From: Methanobacteriota archaeon
GTDB taxonomy: Archaea; Thermoplasmatota; Poseidoniia; Poseidoniales; Poseidoniaceae
Assembly (NCBI GenBank): GCA_002718195.1
Contig: PBDU01000001.1
Span: 63,262-101,506, forward strand
Reading direction: 5' to 3'
Length of the DNA stretch: 38,245 nucleotides
Shown: in pieces, positions 16,788-24,872 of the stretch
Layout of the letters: every line of letters starts with the position of its first letter
Position numbering within the stretch: the first letter of the stretch is position 1
Program-made: the position numbers and the translations under genes
Notes under the pieces: model-generated
The model's database searches: none
What the model was told of the DNA's origin: nothing
Seen by the model: only the letters and a program-made list of their open reading frames with translations

Positions 16788-17039
16788 TTGGAAGAAGAAA
16801 ATTTCTCAACTCTTCTAGGTAGAACAGAGGTGCAGGGGAAAAAATATCCACTTTGGTTAGAAAGAATTGGAATATTTCTTTCTGTAGCTACAGGTATTTT
16901 GTTTGCTTACTGGTGCATTGTGATGAATGACTGGAATATTTGGATTGAGGTAGGTTTAGGCTGTTTTATTGCCCCTCCAATCTTCATTGCTTTGGGTGAA
17001 GCCTTAGGAAGACTACTTCAATTTACGCTTGCCGATTAA
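16788..17039 (+). CDS. Small two-TM membrane protein
   Basis: An 83-residue protein with a charged N-terminus (MEEENFSTLLGRTEVQGKKY) and two hydrophobic segments (IGIFLSVATGILFAYWCIV and GLGCFIAPPIFIALGEAL). It starts at TTG; no in-frame ATG precedes the first TM segment, so the unusual start is the best choice. It lies 10 bases after the coiled-coil gene and is probably the third gene of that operon, possibly its membrane partner (inference). Its end overlaps the end of the convergent Lrp-type gene by four bases. Function unknown. Confidence 0.65.
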   Translation: MEEENFSTLLGRTEVQGKKYPLWLERIGIFLSVATGILFAYWCIVMNDWNIWIEVGLGCFIAPPIFIALGEALGRLLQFTLAD

Positions 17040-17452
17040 TATTCGTTCAAGATAACTCTTGTTTTAGTTGATTTTGTTCCTGTTACAATTCGGATGGAGT
17101 CGATTATACGGTTCAAATCATGAGTGTCATTTGCATTTGCATAAATCAAAAGGTCAGTCTCTCCGGTAACTTCTAGGATTTCAGAGACTCCAGTAATTCC
17201 CAAAATTTCACTAGCAGCATTACTTGTTGACATTTCTTCATTTACTGAAACCTCGATTATTGCACGGACATTGGCACCTCTAACCTTGACGGTAAATGAT
17301 TGGATAATACCGCTCTCAACCATGCGTTTAATCCTTAATCTCACGGTTCCTTCACTCGAATCAATCATATTGGCTATCGATACATTAGATGCACGGGCAT
17401 CTTCAGAAAGAGCCCTCAATATTGCGAAGTCCACCTTATCTGGGGATGCCAT
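17036..17452 (-). CDS. Lrp/AsnC-family transcriptional regulator
   Basis: At 138 residues it has the usual family layout. The N-terminal winged helix-turn-helix begins DFAILRALSEDARASNVSIA with recognition-helix region GTVRLRIKRMVESGII. A C-terminal RAM effector domain follows (ITGVSEILEVTGETDLLIYA, ending in VTGTKSTKTRVILNE). It should form dimers or octamers and regulate in response to an amino acid or similar small molecule; the ligand cannot be read from sequence. It lies 75 bases from the end of the DUF4350-DUF58 operon on the same strand and has its own AT-rich upstream stretch. The regulon is unknown. Confidence 0.92.
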   Translation of the reverse strand: MASPDKVDFAILRALSEDARASNVSIANMIDSSEGTVRLRIKRMVESGIIQSFTVKVRGANVRAIIEVSVNEEMSTSNAASEILGITGVSEILEVTGETDLLIYANANDTHDLNRIIDSIRIVTGTKSTKTRVILNEY

Positions 17453-17527
17453 TACGATTACCAGTGGGATTGTATATTCAAAGGTTTACGAATTTCGTAG
17501 ATACAGGCGACTATTGAAATAAACAAT

Positions 17528-18742
17528 TTATTGAGACCAAATATCTTCTTTGCTAATTGTTTCTGCAGCGGTATCTGAACGTGTAACCGAGTAAAAGAGT
17601 GCTCTGACTCTTTGCCACGGGACTAGATATTTCAAAACGCTAGCTACGCCAAGGAAAAGCAATGCTGAAATCACTAACCCGTAAGTTAATCTCAGTTCAA
17701 TAGACTCTGAAACCTGTGCTGCCCACTGTGAACCAGTTGTAGTTTCGACTATGTCTAACAAGACAGAGTGGAAGCCAAGTGCAATCATTGTAGCAACTGC
17801 TGTTAAAGCAAGGAAGCCGATTGTGTGTCTAAGATGACCGTTCAGCGAATTGTCCATTTGTTTAACGTACTCAGGGTCTCTTTTACATGACTCTGGGAGC
17901 CTGTAAGCATATTCCAAATACCTGATTACAGCAAATGCAGACTCTTGGAAAGACATGATCAGTACTGCAATTAGTACCAAGGACAATTGTTCCCTGGATA
18001 TTAAGTCAAATCCAAACAGACCGATAGTTGCCTCCCCAATTTGCGTATCAAGCGTACTCAAAGTATCTCCATAGGTTCCTAGTTGACCCATAATCGTCGG
18101 GAAAGTTAGGACAGCGTGAATTCCTAAGAATAACAGAGTAAATCCAATCGACCAAGCGATGGCTTGTTTACTCAGACCCCATATTCCTCTAGTCCCAGCA
18201 ATGATTGGTAACAGGTAAATTGTCATAATCAACAATGATAGAATCATCATCAATGGCCATTGAAGCATTTCGATTTCGTTATTGTTTGGCGCTCTTATTT
18301 CCCACTGGAAGAGCATTCCACCAAGCCATGAAAGCAATGTTCTTCCGACAAGCCCTACGATTAGAACTAGAATGAATCCAAGTTTAATTCTCTGCTGCAC
18401 TTTTTGGCTTTGGAATGCAAGCAATGCCATGCCGCCACCCAAGGTTAGCCCAAGTAGCAGAGGAACGAAGAATTTAGCCAAGCCACTACCTTTTGATCCT
18501 GTAAGGAAGTCTCCTAGAGGGTTATCTAACCCAAACGAATCTAGGGTTTCGAATAAAATTGTGTGGTCGATTGAATCCACTACATATGTTGAAACGATTA
18601 TCATGTACATCCAAACTAGAGATACTGTAGCAATTATTTGCAGTGCAAGAATCTGCCAGGACTTTCTCAATGTCTTCAAGTGAAGAGTTTTACTTCCTCC
18701 AGTCTGGTCGACATCGCTTTGAGGTGCTACTTCTCCTGCCAT
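17528..18742 (-). CDS. Polytopic membrane protein in the DUF58 operon
   Basis: The 404-residue protein has about eight or nine hydrophobic segments, a charged cytoplasmic N-terminus of about 27 residues, and a hydrophilic loop around 285-305 (RLPESCKRDPEYVKQMDNS). No transporter or enzyme motif is visible. It begins two bases after the end of the DUF58 gene, so it is the third gene of a tight operon (DUF4350, DUF58, this). That context suggests a partner in an envelope-associated complex, but function is unknown. Confidence 0.85.
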   Translation of the reverse strand: MAGEVAPQSDVDQTGGSKTLHLKTLRKSWQILALQIIATVSLVWMYMIIVSTYVVDSIDHTILFETLDSFGLDNPLGDFLTGSKGSGLAKFFVPLLLGLTLGGGMALLAFQSQKVQQRIKLGFILVLIVGLVGRTLLSWLGGMLFQWEIRAPNNNEIEMLQWPLMMILSLLIMTIYLLPIIAGTRGIWGLSKQAIAWSIGFTLLFLGIHAVLTFPTIMGQLGTYGDTLSTLDTQIGEATIGLFGFDLISREQLSLVLIAVLIMSFQESAFAVIRYLEYAYRLPESCKRDPEYVKQMDNSLNGHLRHTIGFLALTAVATMIALGFHSVLLDIVETTTGSQWAAQVSESIELRLTYGLVISALLFLGVASVLKYLVPWQRVRALFYSVTRSDTAAETISKEDIWSQ

Positions 18743-18744
18743 GT

Positions 18745-19998
18745 TTAGTACCCCCTGACCTGCATTAATGCTTGAGATAAGTCCATGTCAGGCATCCAAT
18801 CAATCACAGATGCTCCTGAACCAGCTAAGGTTGTCAGCCTATTTTGGCGCTCTATCTTGAGAACCTCATAATCGAGTCTTGGAATTCTTGTGGTCAGTTT
18901 CTCAAAGTCTATACTGGAAGGAGAAAGGACAGTAACTTCGTGTCCCCTTCCGACTAAATCTCTTACCGCAGCAGGTACGGTTCCATCTCCTTCGCATGAA
19001 GATATGATGAATACTGGAGAGCCTCTTGAGAATCTTCCTGAAACAGAGTTCGTAACTGCTTGCAAAGGCATTCTTCCTTTACTGGAAGCTCCAGCTAGAG
19101 CGCTCAGAATCTTGAAATATTGTTTATCTCCTGTATCCGGTGGAAGGTAAGATAGTTTTGTCCCATAGGTACAAAGGGCAACAGAATCCCTTCTTTGTAA
19201 GAAGTAACTAGCAAGGGAGGCTGCTGAAACTGCTCCCATCTCCAATGGATTTTTCAAAACTGTACCTATTCTGCTTATTTCCCTTGTATCGAATAGGATG
19301 TAAACATCGGTAACTGCGTCTCTACACTTTTCATTAATCATCAATTCTCCAGTCCTTGCAAAGGCTTTCCAATTGATGTTCTTGAACGGGTCACCTGGCA
19401 CATATTCTCTCAGTGAATAGAATTCCGAACCTTGTCCAGGAGTTCTTAGCGTTGTAGCACCTGTGTACATCTTTGGTGTTCTCGAACGTAGGAATGCTTC
19501 CTCTACGTCCTTGACCTGCGGGAAGATGACGATATCAGAGTGATGATTGATTTTCATTTCGTTGACATTCAAGTTGAATGTATTTCGATATCTTACTGAA
19601 ACAGGTCCGATGTTGTAATGTCCTCTTAGAGGGCATCTGAGCACATAGCGAATCCTTGCGCTCTCATTTGGAGCAAGGTTTAGTCTCATTTGATTTAATC
19701 CACTTCGAAGTTTCATCTCATGAGGTACATTGTCGTATACTTCGATCAATTGTGTTCTTCTATGGCTTCTGTTAACAACCAATAATTCCACGTAAAGATC
19801 GTCTCCCTTGTACAAGTTATCAGCGGAAAGTGTTCTCTGAACTTCTATGTCACCGTGTCCACTTAGCCATGAGTTGACAACGATGAATGCAATCAGAGCA
19901 AGCCCAAGAATCATCATTTGATGATTGGTGATCATCATTCCGATTAGGACTAAGGAGATTCCTCCTCCAAAGGTAAAAGCTGCCTTTCTAGTCCACAT
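18745..19998 (-). CDS. DUF58-family membrane-anchored protein with von Willebrand-like fold
   Basis: A 417-residue protein with two N-terminal TM segments and a beta-rich region. The DUF58 signature is clear (GSEFYSLREYVPGDPFKNI followed directly by NWKAFARTGEL). A vWA-like domain begins VYILFDTRE. Family members usually sit next to a MoxR AAA+ ATPase and act in envelope assembly or metal-dependent protein maturation. No MoxR gene lies in this window, which is unusual for the family. The gene sits between a DUF4350 gene (4 bases) and a polytopic membrane gene (2 bases). The family call is firm and the cellular role is not known. Confidence 0.92.
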   Translation of the reverse strand: MWTRKAAFTFGGGISLVLIGMMITNHQMMILGLALIAFIVVNSWLSGHGDIEVQRTLSADNLYKGDDLYVELLVVNRSHRRTQLIEVYDNVPHEMKLRSGLNQMRLNLAPNESARIRYVLRCPLRGHYNIGPVSVRYRNTFNLNVNEMKINHHSDIVIFPQVKDVEEAFLRSRTPKMYTGATTLRTPGQGSEFYSLREYVPGDPFKNINWKAFARTGELMINEKCRDAVTDVYILFDTREISRIGTVLKNPLEMGAVSAASLASYFLQRRDSVALCTYGTKLSYLPPDTGDKQYFKILSALAGASSKGRMPLQAVTNSVSGRFSRGSPVFIISSCEGDGTVPAAVRDLVGRGHEVTVLSPSSIDFEKLTTRIPRLDYEVLKIERQNRLTTLAGSGASVIDWMPDMDLSQALMQVRGY

Positions 19999-20002
19999 TT
20001 TA

Positions 20003-21637
20003 TCAGCTCCTTCCCCAGGTCTTTATTCTCTTTATGATAGCAACTTTGCTTGCAAGATCATAGTCTTTGGTTTCCAAAGCAAACTTAGCAAGAACAGGAT
20101 CGTTAATCAGTTTTACAAGCTCTTGAGCGGGTAATTCATTGAATTCTTCCCTCGTGAGACCATTTTGATTCCGCACCTTAGACATGAAAACTTGCCGTAT
20201 TTTCTTCGCCTGGGAGTAGTACTGGTATCGATTGTGGTCTCCAAGCCCGTAATAGATGATGCTGAAGACGTGTCGCCATGGCTCCGGGTCCTTCTTTTTG
20301 AGCAGAATACCTTCCAATACAACGAATAATGCAAGAAGTAATACAGTCACTGCGAGCCCTTCGCCAGTAGAGTAAACTAGCAAGAAGTAAACGGTGTTGT
20401 AGGCTTCTGCAAGTATTGCATTTTGTGGATGTCGCGACTCATCAAAGATAACCATTGCATTTTCTCTTGCTTGCCCTGCGTTCTCTCCTTCATTAATTGC
20501 CAAGGATTCACTGAGAACATCTAGAATCCATCTTCTGTTGGAATTTTCTGGAATAAAATTGACGATGTCTCCATATTCTTCAGAGTCATATAACCCATCG
20601 TTAAAATTCTCATAGTCATACAGCGCGTTGACTAAAACAGAACCGTCAGCAACGAATAATATTCTTCCTCCTTCATCAGGGTCACATGATTTATCTGCAC
20701 AAGCCTCGATGCTGAGGTTGAATTGTCCCCACAAGTCCGGTGTCTCAGCGTTGACCTCATTTCCGACCCATATCTGCCCATCGCCATTTGTGTCAACTGT
20801 CGCTTCGTTGCTAGTAACAGCCATGATGTTGACATCATTTAGGGCACCTTGAACACCAGGCATTATCTCTAATCCGGTTGCATTGTTCATAAGTATCGTA
20901 TAGGACGCGTTGAAGTTGATTTCTCCGATTTCACCAGTTGTTGCAACCCAATGTTGGCGGCACATACCCGCCTCTTCGTATCGCATTTGTTGACCATCGA
21001 TTAGAGAGCATGGGTGTTCAGAATCTCCATTCTCTCCCCATCTTGAGTGACTGCCGATAGTTGAAGGATCAATTCTTGTACCGTTCATTCCACATGGATT
21101 CTCCTGCATGCACATCCAGATGTAATTGAAATCTAGTTCAGTAGCATATGTTGAGTCATATACTTGATATCCGGTGATGTTTACTCCAAATGCATTTGCT
21201 ATGCTACTGGAATAACCAAAATCTTCGAAGACAATAACATTGCCCCCATCTTCAACAAAGTCGACAATCGCTCTAATTTCGCTGCTAGAGTATCCATCCT
21301 CTCTGCTGAATGAAATCAATCCATCAGGGTCAAATTGTGGTAAGGAAAGTGTGTCTCTTTCCACCCCATTTATGATGAATGTTGTATTCCTTGGATCTTC
21401 AATATCAGCTAGCAAAAGCGGGCTTGAAACAAGTGAACGAGTAGTAACTCCCATTTCATTCAACTCACCTCTGAATGCTGAGAGGTCATCCCAATCATCA
21501 TCGTAAGCAGATAGTTGATTTGTGTTAGCAACATTGACAAAATTCAGCAATATTGTAAGCAATAGGATGCCGACTACGGACCAAAAAGCGGCTTGCAAGC
21601 CTATTCTTTTCCACTTTATCGAATCCCAGTCTATCAT
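20003..21637 (-). CDS. DUF4350-containing membrane protein
   Basis: The 544-residue protein has an N-terminal TM helix (AAFWSVVGILLLTILLNFV), a large extracytoplasmic domain and a second TM segment near 425-450 (GLAVTVLLLALFVVLEGIL), then a cytoplasmic tail. The outer domain begins with a DUF4350-type, GATase-like region (SSSEIRAIVDFVEDGGNVIV) and has an insertion with several Cys (MCMQENPC, CSLIDG, CRQHW, CADKSC) and Asp-rich loops. DUF4350 proteins commonly accompany DUF58 and MoxR. It is the first gene of the three-gene operon. Ligand and function are unknown. Confidence 0.82.
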   Translation of the reverse strand: MIDWDSIKWKRIGLQAAFWSVVGILLLTILLNFVNVANTNQLSAYDDDWDDLSAFRGELNEMGVTTRSLVSSPLLLADIEDPRNTTFIINGVERDTLSLPQFDPDGLISFSREDGYSSSEIRAIVDFVEDGGNVIVFEDFGYSSSIANAFGVNITGYQVYDSTYATELDFNYIWMCMQENPCGMNGTRIDPSTIGSHSRWGENGDSEHPCSLIDGQQMRYEEAGMCRQHWVATTGEIGEINFNASYTILMNNATGLEIMPGVQGALNDVNIMAVTSNEATVDTNGDGQIWVGNEVNAETPDLWGQFNLSIEACADKSCDPDEGGRILFVADGSVLVNALYDYENFNDGLYDSEEYGDIVNFIPENSNRRWILDVLSESLAINEGENAGQARENAMVIFDESRHPQNAILAEAYNTVYFLLVYSTGEGLAVTVLLLALFVVLEGILLKKKDPEPWRHVFSIIYYGLGDHNRYQYYSQAKKIRQVFMSKVRNQNGLTREEFNELPAQELVKLINDPVLAKFALETKDYDLASKVAIIKRIKTWGRS

Positions 21638-21721
21638 AACTTCACCAACTAGAGCACTGTTCGTACATCGTGAGACATACCTTCAGGTTTAGAAGGTTGT
21701 CCATAGTTGAGGCTTCATGCA
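21638..21721. other. Short gap holding the DUF4350 operon promoter
   Basis: These 84 bases lie between two minus-strand genes. They must hold the promoter of the DUF4350 operon and the end of the aminotransferase transcript. No clear TATA box or repeat stands out. Confidence 0.3.
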
Positions 21722-23269
21722 TCATTGAACAACGACTTCTAATTCAGCCGGTTCATGGAGTGCGTACAACGATTCTCTAACAATTGAGATAATCATATCG
21801 ATCTCTTCTGATGTCAAGTTGAAATGTGGGGTAAACCTGAGGGCATTTAGCCCTCCGTGAACTACTCCTAGCCCTCTTTTTCTGCACCATGTTTCAACTC
21901 CATCAAAGCCTACAACATCTAGTTTTTCTGGATCAATTTCTGCTGAGCATAATAGCCCTGAACCCTGAACCTTAGTAATTAGGTCTGGGAATTCATTCTT
22001 TAACCCATTCAACTTGTCTACGAATTCTACTCCCCTATCTAAGATGTTCTGTCTTAACTCTGGAGTAATCTTCTCAAGTACACTAACCGCAACCTCAAGC
22101 GCCCTAGGATTAGTTGTCATTGTATTCCCATAAATTCCGGGAGCATATGTGTTTGCTGCTCGCTCGGATAGCCCTACAACGCTGAGTGGATATTGTCCTG
22201 CATTAATTGCCTTAGACCATGTCTCGAGGTCGGGTACTGTGGCATCTTGGAAGCCAGGATAGTCCACTATGCTCAAACATCCTTGACCTCTTAATCCAGC
22301 TTGGATTGAATCAACAAGAATCATACCGCCGTGTTCGTGGATTAACCTGACTGCTGCATCATAGAATTCTCTTGAGATAATTTGTCCGGGTGCTCCTTCT
22401 CCTTGTACGGGCTCAACAGCGATTAGTTCGATGAAATAACCCTTCTCTTTAGCATCTTCAAACACTTCTTCTAAGGCTGCAACATCGTTACTTGGTACTA
22501 TGATTAGGGAATCTCTTGTTTCGAAGGTTTTGAGATTCTTTTGGTACTTTCCGTAACAAGAATCCGAAATGGTAGCTGGTCGATGAGTTCTTCCGTGAAA
22601 TGCTTGTTTCAATGCGATTCTCTTGATTTCTGCACCCTCGTATCTAGAACCCTTTGCAGTCATGATTTTTGTATTAGCATCAGCAATTCTCATTGATAGT
22701 GTGACAGATTCCGAACCTGAATTTAGACAAATGAACTTGCTAAATGGACATCCTTCAGGTCTAGAATGACCAAGTTCCTTTCGCAGGGCATCAGCAAATC
22801 TCTTTTGAGAAAAATTTGCGGTCATAATGTTAGCCATTACGTGATTGTCGGACATAGCCTCCATCACATCGTCAGGGCCGTGGCCGCCACCAAGCATGCC
22901 ATAGCCACCGTTGTCGTGTATGACTGCTCCGTGAGTGGAAACGATCCAAGGTCCCTTGGCTGCGAGTGCGATGTATGGGTTTACAGTAGCTGCGGAATAG
23001 AAGTTAACGAAGTCTTCCTGAGCATGAGAGATTAGGTCTTTCTCTGCTTGTAATAAAAATTCATCACCAAATTCGCTTTGTATTCTTAGCCTTCTTTCAT
23101 TTGCTTCTTCAATTGCAATTGCCAGGTTTTCATCAAGAGCAATAAACTTCTCAATTTCTTCGTTCTTTAGTCCCTCGCAAATTCTTGGTCCGGAGTTCGC
23201 TTTGATTTCGTCAAGAAGTTCAATAGCACTGTGCATGAACATATCCAATGAAACTAGGGTTTTGAACAT
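21722..23269 (-). CDS. Class III PLP-dependent aminotransferase, divergent
   Basis: Transfers an amino group using PLP; class III members act mostly on omega-amines (GABA, ornithine, lysine, diamines). Family landmarks: NSGSES at about 183-188, AFHGRTH, EPVQGEG near 286, VDSIQAG with the PLP-binding Asp near 320, and SKA with the Schiff-base Lys near 353. VDSIQAGLRGQG departs from the usual VDEVQTGxGRTG, and SGSES lacks the common Glu, so the substrate may be unusual. About 90 N-terminal residues before the fold are longer than in typical members. I chose ATG 23269; a TTG six bases upstream and ATGs at 23242 and 23236 are possible. It is single and divergent from the hydratase gene. Confidence 0.88.
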   Translation of the reverse strand: MFKTLVSLDMFMHSAIELLDEIKANSGPRICEGLKNEEIEKFIALDENLAIAIEEANERRLRIQSEFGDEFLLQAEKDLISHAQEDFVNFYSAATVNPYIALAAKGPWIVSTHGAVIHDNGGYGMLGGGHGPDDVMEAMSDNHVMANIMTANFSQKRFADALRKELGHSRPEGCPFSKFICLNSGSESVTLSMRIADANTKIMTAKGSRYEGAEIKRIALKQAFHGRTHRPATISDSCYGKYQKNLKTFETRDSLIIVPSNDVAALEEVFEDAKEKGYFIELIAVEPVQGEGAPGQIISREFYDAAVRLIHEHGGMILVDSIQAGLRGQGCLSIVDYPGFQDATVPDLETWSKAINAGQYPLSVVGLSERAANTYAPGIYGNTMTTNPRALEVAVSVLEKITPELRQNILDRGVEFVDKLNGLKNEFPDLITKVQGSGLLCSAEIDPEKLDVVGFDGVETWCRKRGLGVVHGGLNALRFTPHFNLTSEEIDMIISIVRESLYALHEPAELEVVVQ

Positions 23270-23364
23270 TCTCAAAATTTGAGTAAATAATGGCTTTCAG
23301 TGAATCGTTTATAATTCTCCATTATGCACTTGATTTCGTAAAAAATCCTTGAAAATCGTAAAGT

Positions 23365-23393
23365 CAGGGATTCATTGTGTGAACAAATCCCTG
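23365..23393. promoter_or_regulatory. Perfect inverted repeat, probable operator
   Basis: CAGGGATT at 23365-23372 and AATCCCTG at 23386-23393 form a perfect 8-base inverted repeat around a 13-base spacer. The centre-to-centre distance of 21 bases is two helical turns, which suits a dimeric repressor or activator. It sits in the divergent region between the aminotransferase and the hydratase, just upstream of a TATA-like stretch (GATTTATTC) about 30 bases before ATG 23431. It could regulate either gene. Confidence 0.55.
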
Positions 23394-23430
23394 CGATTTA
23401 TTCATAGGGGGTTTGCCTTTGGGTAATTTC

Positions 23431-24297
23431 ATGAGCGACCTATACGGACTAACTCTTGAACCAATGCCAAACAAACTAGTCAACTACGGTGTCACAGACA
23501 ACGGAATAGCAGTAATCGAACTTGCCAGCAACTCCGCTGGTGCTCCTCTTGAAGGAGACGAGATGGGTCCTAACACCTACACACACGGTATGATGAGGGA
23601 CATTGATGAAGCAGTTGTAAAAGCAAGATTTGACGACTCTGTAACGGCAATAGTAATCACCGGTCACGGTGAAAAATTCTTCAGCGCAGGCGCATCAATT
23701 CAAATGTTGAATTCAGTATCTCCTGGATTCAAGTACAATTTCTGCCTGCACGCAAACGAAACCCTGTCTAGATTGGAACAAACTCCAAAGATAGTAATCT
23801 GTGCTATCAACGGTCACGCTGTTGGTGGAGGACTGGAAATTGCAATGGCTGCAGATATCAGAATTGCTAGAAAAAATTCTGGAAAGGTTGGACTGCCAGA
23901 GATTAACCTCGGAGTACTTGCTGGTACTGGAGGAACTGCAAGACTAACAAGACTAATCGGTAAAGCAAAGGCACTTGAGATGATGGTTACAGGTGAACTT
24001 ATGTCTTTTGAGGACGCTCTAAACTGCAACCTGCTAAACCACATCTGGGAAGGATCTGCACAAGATTTCAGAAGAGATATTTTGGATTGGGTAAGCGCTC
24101 AATTCACATTACCTAACAAGGCAGTCAAGGCTGTTGGAAACATCAAGAGATCTTGCCAAACTGGTCCGGAGATACCATTCGAGTACCACCTTGCTCTAGA
24201 GAGAGAATTGCAAGCAGCTCTGTTCAATTCCAGCGACGCAAAGGAAGGAATTGCTGCATATGTCGAGCGCAGAGTGGCAAATTTCACTGGCGAATGA
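23431..24297 (+). CDS. Enoyl-CoA hydratase/isomerase (crotonase) family protein
   Basis: A crotonase-fold enzyme acting on acyl-CoA thioesters, probably hydrating enoyl-CoA in fatty-acid oxidation or a related path. In the 288-residue product both catalytic glutamates of true hydratases are present: E136 in GGGLEIAMAADIR and E157 in GLPEINLG. The oxyanion-hole segment (FFSAGASIQML) and GTGGTARLTRLIG are also intact. ATG 23431 was preferred to an upstream in-frame TTG at 23413. Codon use is distinctive: Asn is mostly AAC and His mostly CAC, while neighbours prefer AAT and CAT, pointing to high expression. It lies beside a strong inverted repeat. The exact substrate is unknown. Confidence 0.92.
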   Translation: MSDLYGLTLEPMPNKLVNYGVTDNGIAVIELASNSAGAPLEGDEMGPNTYTHGMMRDIDEAVVKARFDDSVTAIVITGHGEKFFSAGASIQMLNSVSPGFKYNFCLHANETLSRLEQTPKIVICAINGHAVGGGLEIAMAADIRIARKNSGKVGLPEINLGVLAGTGGTARLTRLIGKAKALEMMVTGELMSFEDALNCNLLNHIWEGSAQDFRRDILDWVSAQFTLPNKAVKAVGNIKRSCQTGPEIPFEYHLALERELQAALFNSSDAKEGIAAYVERRVANFTGE

Positions 24298-24343
24298 ACA
24301 AAACAAGCATTTTTGTTGACAGGCTAAACCGTCTGGGGTAGAA

Positions 24344-24871
24344 ATGTCACAGTATGAGGAGCCCGGATACTCATTAGTTGCTTCATTTGATAACTTTGAA
24401 ATCAGAAGTTATGAAACGAGTATAATGGCAATAACTCAACGAAGTAGTTCAAATTATCAAGGCTCGAGTGGTGGTTTTCAGATAATCGCAAACTACATTT
24501 TTGGAGGAAATAAATCCTCTCAGAGAATAGCGATGACTGCTCCTGTTCATATTTGGAATGAGAGTTCAGGTACCCCCAAGTTAGCTTTCACTATGCCTTC
24601 TCAATATTCACTAAATGAACTTCCCCAGCCAAATGATTCCCGAGTAAAACTTTGCGTAAATGAGGGATCATTAATTGCGGTTTTCAAATTTAGTGGACTT
24701 GCTGGAAATGCAAAAACTCAGCGCTTGATTTCAAAGTTTGAATCAATCCTGAGTGATCAAGGCATAGAAATTGTGGGGGATGCAAAATTGGCCATCTATG
24801 ATAATCCGTGGTCTACTCTTCCTTTTGCAAGAAGAAATGAGATTCAAATCCCTGTAAATTTCGAGGATTAA
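24344..24871 (+). CDS. SOUL family heme-binding protein
   Basis: At 175 residues it matches the SOUL/HEBP family in length and order: the opening EEPGYSLVASFDNFEIRSY, then FGGNKSSQRIAMTAPVHI, then KLAFTMPSQYSLNELPQP, and the closing YDNPWSTLPFARRNEIQIP. These proteins bind heme or porphyrins and are cytoplasmic here, since no signal peptide is present. It is 46 bases after the hydratase gene on the same strand and may be co-transcribed. It ends one base from the end of the convergent aldolase gene. The biological role in archaea is unclear. Confidence 0.93.
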   Translation: MSQYEEPGYSLVASFDNFEIRSYETSIMAITQRSSSNYQGSSGGFQIIANYIFGGNKSSQRIAMTAPVHIWNESSGTPKLAFTMPSQYSLNELPQPNDSRVKLCVNEGSLIAVFKFSGLAGNAKTQRLISKFESILSDQGIEIVGDAKLAIYDNPWSTLPFARRNEIQIPVNFED

Positions 24872-24872
24872 A

